Virus record (IMG/VR): IMGVR_UViG_3300029267_002130
Coordinates: 1-20,534 of that record
DNA from: a virus
Strand: one strand, 5' to 3'
Length of the DNA stretch: 20,534 bases
A program made the position numbers and the translations under genes. Below the pieces are notes generated by a model. The model saw nothing but the letters and a program-made list of their open reading frames with translations, did no database searches and was not told where the DNA came from. Numbering within the stretch: the first letter of the stretch is position 1; each line of letters begins with the position of its first letter. Positions 8,364-13,474 of this stretch are shown here, piece by piece.

Positions 8364-8392
8364 TTTACACCCGGAGACTTCCTAGTTATGCT
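8364..8392 (+). promoter_or_regulatory. Likely integrase promoter (TTTACA, 17-base spacer, TATGCT)
   Basis: TTTACA at 8364-8369 and TATGCT at 8387-8392 are separated by the optimal 17 bases. Transcription would start near 8399, about 50 bases before the integrase ATG. The region downstream is AT-rich, including TATACT at 8423-8428, which could be an alternative -10. Confidence 0.5.
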
Positions 8393-8447
8393 AAATTAGT
8401 GTGAATTGGTTCGGAAATGTAGTATACTTCCCTGGAGGGCGGTTGAC

Positions 8448-9605
8448 ATGGTGCGCCCCGAAGTCGCTGAGTACCGAGAGTGGAAGCTAGCCCACCCCGA
8501 CTGGCCCCTGACGGTCCATCCGAGCGGCCAGTGGAGTAAAAAGGTCAGGGGGCGTGTTCACTACTTCGGCCCGCTGACCGATCCCGACCGGGCGCTGCGA
8601 CTCTGGCTCCAGGAGCGCGACCACCTTCTGGCCGGACTGATCCCGCCGACACAAGACGGCAGCCTGACGGTCAGGGAACTGCTCGCCAAGCATCTCGCGG
8701 ACGTGGACGACCGGATCGTCACTGGCCAGCTTTCACCAAGGACTCGCCACGACTATCAGGCCGCCAGTCAACTCCTGGAGGATACCCGGCTCGCCGGGGT
8801 GCCGATCGCGTCTCTCGGGCCAGAGCACTTCACAGCAGTCCAGAGCGCCATGGAACGCCGGGGCTGGGGCCCATCGACGATGCGAAATCGCATCACGGCC
8901 GTCCGGACTGTCTTCCGCTGGGGTCGTGAGATGGGGCTGTACGACCGAGAGGTTCGCTATGGCCCGAGATTCAAGGCACCTGGAATCCACGCAATCGAGT
9001 ACGAGCGAGAGGAGCGCGGTGTATCTCGCTTTCTGGACCGGGAGGTAATTCTGGCGGCACTTCGGGTCGCAGAGCCCAGTATGCGGGTTGCGATCCTGCT
9101 AGGGATCAACTGCGGCTTCTATCAGAGTGATACGGTCGCCGTGACGCTCGACCGGCTCCACCTGGACGGCGAGATTCCCTACCATGATTTCCGGCGAGTC
9201 AAGACGAAGCGCCGTCGCATGGCGGCCCTTTGGCCCGAGACTGTTACGGCGATCCTGGATTACCGAGACAACCATCGTAAGCCGGTCGACCAGACGGAGC
9301 GGCGACTACTGCTGACCAGGCGGCGACGCGCACACAGCGGGCGGGAAGCCCTAGAGCGGGCGTGGCGCAAGCTGCTGGCAGACAAGCATCTCCCCGGGGC
9401 CGGAATCGGCTCCCTCCGCCACACCTACGCCACTGTCGTGGACCTCGTGCCCGATCAGGCCATGATCGACCTTACGATGGGACACGCCCCGAGATCGCTT
9501 CAGAAGCGGGTCTACTCACAACTCAATCTCAATGAACTAGGGAGACTACAGAAAATAGCGAATACTGTACGCGAATGGTTATTTGATGGATCGGTGCGGG
9601 ATTAG
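8448..9605 (+). CDS. int: Tyrosine integrase with non-canonical active site, 385 aa
   Basis: It catalyses site-specific insertion and excision of the phage. I chose ATG 8448 because GGAGGG (8434-8439) lies 8 bases upstream; the frame extends back to a TTG at 8406 that has no ribosome binding site. An N-terminal DNA-binding region (about 1-75) precedes a core-binding SAM-like helical domain (about 80-170: SLTVRELLAKHLADVD, SPRTRHDYQAA) and the catalytic domain. Recognisable are Lys252 in RVKTKR, Arg324 in SLRHTYATV, His346 in MGHA and the nucleophile Tyr356 in RVYSQL. The usual first Arg (TGLRxSE) aligns with GFYQSD, so that Arg is replaced by Tyr225, and the His of HxLR is Gly. I recall similar 'NCGF' boxes in planctomycete integrases. 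It is followed directly by the repressor promoter. Confidence 0.9.
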   Translation: MVRPEVAEYREWKLAHPDWPLTVHPSGQWSKKVRGRVHYFGPLTDPDRALRLWLQERDHLLAGLIPPTQDGSLTVRELLAKHLADVDDRIVTGQLSPRTRHDYQAASQLLEDTRLAGVPIASLGPEHFTAVQSAMERRGWGPSTMRNRITAVRTVFRWGREMGLYDREVRYGPRFKAPGIHAIEYEREERGVSRFLDREVILAALRVAEPSMRVAILLGINCGFYQSDTVAVTLDRLHLDGEIPYHDFRRVKTKRRRMAALWPETVTAILDYRDNHRKPVDQTERRLLLTRRRRAHSGREALERAWRKLLADKHLPGAGIGSLRHTYATVVDLVPDQAMIDLTMGHAPRSLQKRVYSQLNLNELGRLQKIANTVREWLFDGSVRD

Positions 9606-9607
9606 CC

Positions 9608-9636
9608 TTGACAGGATGTTTCACCCGGATTAGACT
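9608..9636 (+). promoter_or_regulatory. Strong sigma-70-type promoter for the regulator operon
   Basis: TTGACA (perfect -35, 9608-9613), a 17-base spacer and TAGACT (9631-9636, 4 of 6) lie in the gap between the integrase stop and the XRE regulator. The -35 overlaps the end of the integrase region. AGGAGGG at 9649-9655 then serves the next ATG. This is the best promoter in the window and probably drives the regulator and possibly the early genes. Confidence 0.75.
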
Positions 9637-9661
9637 ACATTGAGATACAGGAGGGCACGGA

Positions 9662-9916
9662 ATGGTGATTACGGCAGGAATCAAAATGCCTATCGACCCG
9701 AAACTAAAACGACAGATGCGGCGGGCCCTCTTTGAGGCCAATATCTCTCAGCGCGAACTGGCAGAACGCACCGGCCTGGCCGGCAGCACTATCTCTCTCG
9801 TGCTCGGCAATAAGCCGTGCGACGTGAAGCTCTCCACGCTCGAATCTATTGCTCGCGCTCTCGACTGCGAGCTTCATATTCACTTCCGTGAGTTGCGCGA
9901 AGAGCCGCGCGACTAG
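9662..9916 (+). CDS. XRE/Cro-family helix-turn-helix regulator, 84 aa
   Basis: A small DNA-binding protein. Residues about 15-65 form the Cro/CI-type five-helix fold, with the recognition unit ISQRELAERTGLAGSTISLVLGNK-like at 28-51 (first half ISQRELAERTG, second half GSTISLVLG). It continues into STLESIARALDCEL, the usual fourth and fifth helices. There is no C-terminal dimerisation or RecA-cleavage domain, so it is more like Cro or a HigA-type protein than a full CI repressor. AGGAGGG at 9649-9655 fixes ATG 9662, and a near-consensus promoter lies 26 bases upstream. It probably controls lysogeny or early genes in this phage. The operator is unknown, although the TGTGAC cluster at 10389-10439 is a candidate. 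Confidence 0.88.
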   Translation: MVITAGIKMPIDPKLKRQMRRALFEANISQRELAERTGLAGSTISLVLGNKPCDVKLSTLESIARALDCELHIHFRELREEPRD

Positions 9917-9989
9917 CACGACCTCTTTACGTTCTGTCTCGCTTTCCCAGTTTCGTTTTCTGCGATAGCGGTGCGCGCCACTGCTCCTT
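9917..9989. other. Short pyrimidine-rich gap between two regulators
   Basis: These 73 bases are CT-rich on the + strand and carry no clear promoter, hairpin or ribosome binding site for the next gene. The following ATG at 9990 lacks a Shine-Dalgarno match, so its start could be leaderless, weak or misassigned. Confidence 0.4.
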
Positions 9990-10388
9990 ATGCAATTTCT
10001 GCTTTCTGATACTGAAGCCGTCGATCTTATGCGGACGGCGATACGGCGCACAGACGGAATGCTTCTGATCGACATCCCGGATACCCGACTGGCTAGCGTG
10101 CGGATCAACAGGCCGCATCTGCGATTCGACCCTAAGACACGCACGGTTCAGTACGGGCAGCAGAGTCTCCGGTTGCCGGTGGCTGAGTTCAAGCTATTCC
10201 GACATCTTCGCGAGCACGAGCGCGCGACATTCGAGGAAGCGCAGGACGTTGCGTGGGGCAAGCCAATTAGCGATAACGCGATTCGCAAAGCCTGTTCTCG
10301 TCTCTCTGAGCGACTTCTTGATGCTGGCATTCCACTCGCGATTCTCACGCGACACGGCAGTATTCTCTTAGAAGAAGTCTCTGTCTGA
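9990..10388 (+). CDS. OmpR-like winged-helix DNA-binding protein without receiver domain, 132 aa
   Basis: Residues about 48-132 resemble the C-terminal DNA-binding domain of OmpR/PhoB response regulators. They show the beta strand pair RFDPKTRTVQYGQQSLRL, then VAEFKLFRHLREHE (equivalent of the 'LT..EF.LL..L' helix), a helix with FEEAQDVAWGK, the recognition helix NAIRKACSRLSERLLDAG, and a terminal hairpin ILTRHGSILLEEV. The N-terminal 45 residues are short and do not form a phosphoacceptor domain. The gene lies between the XRE protein and a cluster of TGTGAC repeats that begins right after its stop, so autoregulation through those sites is plausible. No ribosome binding site supports the start. 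Assignment is by pattern recognition and the exact family is uncertain. Confidence 0.65.
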   Translation: MQFLLSDTEAVDLMRTAIRRTDGMLLIDIPDTRLASVRINRPHLRFDPKTRTVQYGQQSLRLPVAEFKLFRHLREHERATFEEAQDVAWGKPISDNAIRKACSRLSERLLDAGIPLAILTRHGSILLEEVSV

Positions 10389-10439
10389 TTTGTGACGAAA
10401 AGTCGCCATTTGTGACGAATCTCGTCACAGTTGTGACAA
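10388..10439. promoter_or_regulatory. Four-copy TGTGAC(GA) operator or iteron cluster
   Basis: ATTTGTGACGAA occurs at 10388-10399 and exactly again at 10408-10419, 20 bases apart. The inverted copy TCGTCACA is at 10422-10429 and a fourth copy TTGTGACAA at 10431-10439. Copies two and three form a perfect 8-bp palindrome with a 3-base centre (10411-10429). Copies three and four form GTCACA-GT-TGTGAC (10424-10437). The array begins at the stop of the winged-helix gene and precedes the excisionase-like gene. It is most likely an operator for one of the neighbouring regulators. Replication iterons or excisionase sites are alternatives. Confidence 0.8.
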
Positions 10440-10454
10440 GCCGGCTGGATAGGA

Positions 10455-10479
10455 TTGAAGTATCAGAATTGAGCTTCAA
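10455..10479. repeat. Inverted repeat TTGAAG...CTTCAA
   Basis: Six-base arms at 10455-10460 and 10474-10479 flank a 13-base centre, 21 bases before the excisionase-like ATG. This may be a further regulator site or a chance match. A TTGACA at 10486-10491 has no -10 partner. Confidence 0.35.
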
Positions 10480-10499
10480 CCCTGTTTGACACGGCAATC

Positions 10500-10733
10500 A
10501 TGCGACTTTTGACCTTCAAAGAAGCTGCCAGGCAACTCTCTTGCTCTGTTCGCACCGTCAGACGCCTTATTGAGCGGGGCGATTTAGCGTGTGTAAACGT
10601 CTCGCCGTCCGGCACTCGACGACCGCGACGACGGATCAGGGAAGAAGACCTGGCAGCTTTCTCTTTCGCCCACCGGGAAGAGCCTCGCCAAGAGCGTTTG
10701 TTGCGCCGGCGACAGCGGAGAGCAATCCCATGA
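10500..10733 (+). CDS. Excisionase-like MerR-type HTH protein, 77 aa
   Basis: Residues 2-55 match the helix_turn_helix_17/excisionase pattern: LLTFKEAARQLSCSVRTVRRLIERGDL, then a basic wing (GTRRPRRRIREEDLAAF). The C-terminal tail is very rich in Arg and Glu. Small proteins of this type act as directionality factors for phage integrases or as local transcription regulators. Here it lies downstream of the integrase and just after the TGTGAC cluster. The start ATG has no convincing Shine-Dalgarno sequence. Its TGA overlaps the next ATG (ATGA at 10730-10733), so the two are translationally coupled. Xis function is inferred from fold and context. Confidence 0.75.
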   Translation: MRLLTFKEAARQLSCSVRTVRRLIERGDLACVNVSPSGTRRPRRRIREEDLAAFSFAHREEPRQERLLRRRQRRAIP

Positions 10734-10855
10734 CGGAGGATGAGATGGTCGACTGGAATCAACGACTGGAGGACGGGTGGCGATTGCTGGCGGACGACTA
10801 CGGTACTGAAGACAGCGACGGGTTGACGATTTGGGAACATAAGGAGCCAGAGTAA
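10730..10855 (+). CDS. Small acidic protein, 41 aa
   Basis: The ATG overlaps the upstream TGA by 3 bases, and GGAGAG about 8 bases upstream can serve as ribosome binding site. The 41 residues are acidic with several Trp (VDWNQRLEDGWRLLADDYG) and end in TIWEHKEPE. The frame is open further upstream, but that part is antiparallel in composition to the excisionase gene and is not used. The TAA overlaps the next ATG (TAATG at 10853-10857). No family is recognised. Packing at both ends is the main support for it being real. Confidence 0.6.
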   Translation: MTEDEMVDWNQRLEDGWRLLADDYGTEDSDGLTIWEHKEPE

Positions 10856-11655
10856 TGGCCTACGATTTGAGTCAAATCACATCCGGGAAATGCATTCGAG
10901 CACCGCGCATCATTCTGTTGGGCGTGGAGAAGATCGGCAAAAGCACGTTTGCCGCCGAAGCAAACAATCCCGTATTCCTTCCGATCGCAGGCGAGGAAGG
11001 GATCGACGACTTGGACGTGCATAAGGTGCCGGTCTGCCAGTCCGTCGGAGACGTACTTGGCTGGTTGCAATTCCTGTATGAGAGCCAGCACGAATTCCAG
11101 ACAGTCGCAATCGACTCCGTGAGTACGCTTGCACTGATGATGCACGCGGAAATCTGCCAACAGGGTGGTGTTAAATCAATCAACGACGTTGGTGGTGGAT
11201 TCGGCAAAGGCACTGACGAGGCTTTGTCACGATGGCAAGACATTACGGCCTGGCTGGACGCACTTCGGCGCGATCGCAACATGACTTCCATTCTGGTTGG
11301 CCACGTCAAGATTCGGCGCTTCGACGATCCAGGGGGCGACTCATACGATCAGTATCAAATGGACGTGCATGAGAAGGTCTCTAACCTTCTCTTCCGTTGG
11401 GCCGACAGCATTCTCTTCTGCAACAACAAGGTGGCCGTCAAGGAGGAAAAGCTGGGCTTCCACAAAGAGAATGTCAAGAAGCGCGGGATCGAAATCAATC
11501 CCGGCTCTCGCTGGCTCTATACGCAGAAACGACCTGCGCATCCAGGCGGAGGGCGTGGCGTATATGGCGAACTCGAATATGAATTACCGCTATCGTGGGA
11601 GGCGTTCACGGGGGCCGTTGTTTCCGCAATGAGGAGGCGCGGGAATAGTGGTTAA
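10855..11655 (+). CDS. Sak4-like RecA-fold ATPase (phage recombination), 266 aa
   Basis: A single-strand annealing or recombination-mediator ATPase of the AAA_24/Sak4 type. Walker A is GVEKIGKST at residues 23-31, and Walker B is QTVAIDS with Asp87. The segment ILVGHVKIRRFDDPGGDSYDQY (start ILVGHVKIRRF) is the sensor-like strand and following loop common in this group. A C-terminal RGVYGELEYELPLSWEAF closes the fold. AAGGAG at 10841-10846 fixes the ATG. Length is usual for the family. Neighbours (endonuclease VII, DUF669, Cas4-like nuclease, helicase) are the typical partners of Sak4 in phage recombination modules. Its stop overlaps the start of the next gene by 8 bases. Functional annealing activity is inferred from the family. 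Confidence 0.88.
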   Translation: MAYDLSQITSGKCIRAPRIILLGVEKIGKSTFAAEANNPVFLPIAGEEGIDDLDVHKVPVCQSVGDVLGWLQFLYESQHEFQTVAIDSVSTLALMMHAEICQQGGVKSINDVGGGFGKGTDEALSRWQDITAWLDALRRDRNMTSILVGHVKIRRFDDPGGDSYDQYQMDVHEKVSNLLFRWADSILFCNNKVAVKEEKLGFHKENVKKRGIEINPGSRWLYTQKRPAHPGGGRGVYGELEYELPLSWEAFTGAVVSAMRRRGNSG

Positions 11656-12163
11656 AGTATGCAGTAAATGCCACAGGGAAAAAGATGAAAAGTGCTTTCC
11701 GCTATCGTATCGGAAAAAGACAGATGGTTCTATGTCTCGCATAAGTATATGCCGAGAGTGCAAGCGAGAGTATGCGGCGGAGTGGCGGTCTATAAATCGC
11801 GAACATGTTAATCTTCGGCAGAGGGAATACAACTCACGAAATCGATTCAGGGTTACGCTAATCGAGTCACGTAAAGTAGCAAAGAAGCGCGGCCATAAAT
11901 CGTGCTCAGCAACAATAGAAGAGTTGGAAGCGTCCTATACTGGTTACTGTCATTCATGCGGCGTCAATGAGGCCAGCCTAAGTACAAACTTGCACATGGA
12001 CCATAGCCATGAAACTGGCAAATTAAGGGGATGGCTGTGTAATGGATGCAATTTAGCCGCTGGATATTTGCAAGATTCGAGCAGAAAAGCGCAACTTCTT
12101 GCAGGCTACTTAAACGCTATTGAAGAAAAGAAGTCGCCCGAAAATACGCGGCCCGTGCGCTGA
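11648..12163 (+). CDS. Endonuclease VII-type HNH nuclease with zinc-ribbon N-terminus, 171 aa
   Basis: A nuclease of the T4 gp49 (recombination endonuclease VII) family, which cleaves Holliday junctions and branched DNA. GTG 11648 follows AGGAGG (11632-11637). The N-terminal zinc ribbon uses Cys5, Cys8, Cys35 and Cys38. The nuclease domain has Cys101, Cys104, Cys131 and Cys134 as a structural zinc site, the catalytic pair Asp118-His119 in MDHSHETGKLRGWLC, and Asn135 in CNGCNLAAG. The gene is visibly more AT-rich than its neighbours: three 60-base lines I counted average about 44% GC, against 58% for one line of the preceding gene. It also uses more ATA and AGA codons. Recent acquisition is likely. 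A homing-type HNH is an alternative, but the domain order fits endonuclease VII better. Confidence 0.88.
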   Translation: MVKVCSKCHREKDEKCFPLSYRKKTDGSMSRISICRECKREYAAEWRSINREHVNLRQREYNSRNRFRVTLIESRKVAKKRGHKSCSATIEELEASYTGYCHSCGVNEASLSTNLHMDHSHETGKLRGWLCNGCNLAAGYLQDSSRKAQLLAGYLNAIEEKKSPENTRPVR

Positions 12164-12212
12164 CAACTTCCTTGCGAACCGATAGGTCGGACTACCGGAG
12201 CACACGGGCCGC
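12148..12212 (+). other. Long imperfect hairpin at the end of the HNH gene
   Basis: A 14-base arm at 12148-12161 (spanning the stop codon) pairs with 12199-12212 with a single C-A mismatch. This gives ten GC-rich pairs, the mismatch, then three more. The 37-base loop contains a smaller CCGA-TAGG-TCGG stem. No U-run follows. It is likely an RNA structure that stabilises or partly terminates the message between the HNH gene and the zinc-ribbon gene. Confidence 0.6.
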
Positions 12213-12223
12213 CCGGAAACAGC

Positions 12224-12655
12224 ATGAAGTTCAAGACTTGTAGTCGCTGTGGAAAACGAAAGCCAGTAAGTGAGTTCTACCTTCGCCACGAACGAACGCC
12301 TGATGCAGATGGTGAACCGAAACGACGCAACCCGTGTAAGGCGTGCCGGAACGAGAAAGCCAAACGGCGGTATGCAATCCAAACAAGTTGGGACATTGCT
12401 GAGTATAAACGCTGTCCATATTGTGGCGGTGAAGTACGGCCGATCTACCTGTCGGAGTACCTGATTGTGCCGTGTTACGTATGTTACCTGAACGGTCTTG
12501 TTGAACCCCTGGAGAATCCAAATGCAACCACCCCCGTCCATGCCAGTCCCGCCGTCGATGCCGGCCCCAGCGCCAATGGCGATGGAGCAATACGGAAACC
12601 TGACGGCAATCTTCGGCCAGCCGATCGACCCGAATACGATCGCGCCGCAGGATGA
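12224..12655 (+). CDS. Double zinc-ribbon protein, 143 aa, overlapping the DUF669 gene
   Basis: Residues 6-41 hold Cys6, Cys9, Cys38 and Cys41 in the same spacing style as the N-terminus of the upstream HNH nuclease (CxxCxxxK....F...CxxC). A second ribbon uses Cys64, Cys67, Cys84 and Cys87. The last 45 residues are Pro/Ala/Asp-rich without pattern and are encoded across the start of the next gene in another frame, with a 134-base overlap. The N-terminal half is convincing as a protein; the tail may be a by-product of the overlap. A weak GGAAA precedes the ATG. It could be a DNA-binding helper, a late-gene activator, or a remnant of a second endonuclease VII gene that lost its nuclease domain. 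Confidence 0.6.
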   Translation: MKFKTCSRCGKRKPVSEFYLRHERTPDADGEPKRRNPCKACRNEKAKRRYAIQTSWDIAEYKRCPYCGGEVRPIYLSEYLIVPCYVCYLNGLVEPLENPNATTPVHASPAVDAGPSANGDGAIRKPDGNLRPADRPEYDRAAG

Positions 12656-13199
12656 TTTCTCGCCAGTTCCGCCCGGCACGTATCCCATGCTGATTGAGTC
12701 TGCCGAAATCAAGCAGACCAAGAAAGGCGACGGCCACTACATTAATCTCGCCATGACCGTACTGGACGGCCAGCAGAAGGGACGGAAACTCTTCGATCGC
12801 ATTATGATTCAGCACCCGAACGCCGAGTGCTTGGCGATCGGAATGAAAGCGTTCGGGGCGATCGGCCGTGCGATCGGGGCCGCTGAACTCACGGACACGT
12901 CTCAGCTATTGAATCAAGTCGTGGCTATCCGGGTGCGTGTCACGACAGACGAGAAATATGGCGCGCAGAATGAAGTTCAGAAATACCTGCCCCCCAGTGA
13001 GGCACAGCCGCAGACTGGTGATGCTGGCCTGCCGCAACCGACCTACGCACCGCCTCCAGGACCGCCCGCACAGCCCGTCGCTGTCGTGCCGCAAGCCGTC
13101 GGCCCCGCTCCTGCCCCGGCAGGGCCGGCGGCCCCTGTGGCGGCTCCAGCGCAGCAACAGGCCCCGCAACAGGCCCCGTGGATGAGAAAGGCCGCTTGA
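12522..13199 (+). CDS. DUF669-family protein, likely ssDNA-binding partner of recombination module, 225 aa
   Basis: I chose ATG 12522 because GGAGA at 12511 precedes it by 7 bases; an in-frame TTG at 12498 and ATG at 12576 are alternatives. The core, residues about 38-155, follows the DUF669 pattern: PPGTYPMLIESAEIKQTKKG, DGHYINLAMTVLDGQQKGRKLFDRI, IQHPNAE, and a final strand pair VVAIRVRVTTDE with NEVQKYLP. Both ends are low in complexity: a Met/Pro-rich N-terminus and a long Pro/Ala/Gln tail (about 165-215) ending in WMRKAA. Such a fold plus disordered tail with a terminal aromatic/basic tip is reminiscent of single-strand DNA-binding proteins. DUF669 genes commonly sit beside Sak4-type ATPases and replication helicases. 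The SSB role is inference. Confidence 0.82.
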   Translation: MQPPPSMPVPPSMPAPAPMAMEQYGNLTAIFGQPIDPNTIAPQDDFSPVPPGTYPMLIESAEIKQTKKGDGHYINLAMTVLDGQQKGRKLFDRIMIQHPNAECLAIGMKAFGAIGRAIGAAELTDTSQLLNQVVAIRVRVTTDEKYGAQNEVQKYLPPSEAQPQTGDAGLPQPTYAPPPGPPAQPVAVVPQAVGPAPAPAGPAAPVAAPAQQQAPQQAPWMRKAA

Positions 13200-13214
13200 G
13201 ATAGGTGTTGGTCA

Positions 13215-13234
13215 GGTGGCCACGGAGGGCCACC
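13215..13234 (+). terminator. Weak hairpin after the DUF669 gene
   Basis: A perfect 7-bp stem (GGTGGCC at 13215-13221, GGCCACC at 13228-13234) with a 6-base loop lies 15 bases after the stop. It is followed by CTTCTGCTTCC instead of a T-run. It is probably an attenuating or mRNA-stabilising structure rather than a full terminator. Confidence 0.4.
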
Positions 13235-13261
13235 CTTCTGCTTCCTTACGAAAGAGGACTA

Positions 13262-13474
13262 ATGCCATTCGGCTGGCTCGGAAACGCCCTGATTATCGCC
13301 GGCCACTGGAGGCTCGGTGCGCGGTCCCGGGTAGGGTTTTTACTCGGGATCGCCGGGGGCTGCTGCTGGATCGTTGAGGGCGTTCGGATTGTGAAACCTG
13401 ACCTGATCTTTATCGAGTGCGTGCTGGCCAGTATCGCACTCCGGAACTTCCTGAAATGGGGACAACATGACTGA
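13262..13474 (+). CDS. Small membrane protein with two hydrophobic helices, 70 aa
   Basis: I chose ATG 13262 because AAAGAGG at 13251-13257 precedes it; the open frame further upstream covers the hairpin. Two or three hydrophobic stretches are visible: FGWLGNALIIAGHW (about 3-16), VGFLLGIAGGCCWIVEGV (about 23-40) and PDLIFIECVLASIAL (about 45-59), ending RNFLKWGQHD. The spacing of Trp and Gly resembles small PnuC-like membrane modules found in phages, but a transporter function cannot be claimed for 70 residues. It overlaps the next gene by 8 bases. Confidence 0.65.
   Translation: MPFGWLGNALIIAGHWRLGARSRVGFLLGIAGGCCWIVEGVRIVKPDLIFIECVLASIALRNFLKWGQHD

Larger units (their letters stand above)
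8120..8447. other. Non-coding integration/control region upstream of the integrase
   Basis: No plausible gene is present in about 330 bases. It holds an 8-bp palindrome, three tandem 10-bp units, a short GGGTG-T-CACCC palindrome near 8286-8297, an 8-bp direct repeat CCTGGCGA at 8307-8314 and 8338-8345, and two promoter-like sequences. Dense short repeats next to an integrase gene are what an attP site with arm-type integrase sites would look like. The crossover core cannot be located without the matching attB/attL/attR sequences. Confidence 0.55.

Noticed and set aside
8406-8447. Upstream TTG start for the integrase
   Set aside because: No ribosome binding site precedes it, it would place translation within the promoter's early leader, and ATG 8448 has GGAGGG at ideal distance.
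9704-10144. 146-aa minus-strand frame that could be a divergent repressor
   Set aside because: The translation is Arg/Ser-rich without a helix-turn-helix and covers two well-supported + strand regulators. No minus-strand promoter or ribosome binding site was found.
12148-12214. tRNA-like cloverleaf (7-bp acceptor-like stem GGCCCGT/ACGGGCC)
   Set aside because: There is no GTTCRA T-loop adjacent to the 3' arm, no proper anticodon arm and no CCA-compatible spacing on either strand. It is better described as a simple hairpin.
13215-13234. Strong intrinsic terminator after DUF669
   Set aside because: The stem is good but it lacks a T-run, so it was kept only as a weak hairpin.
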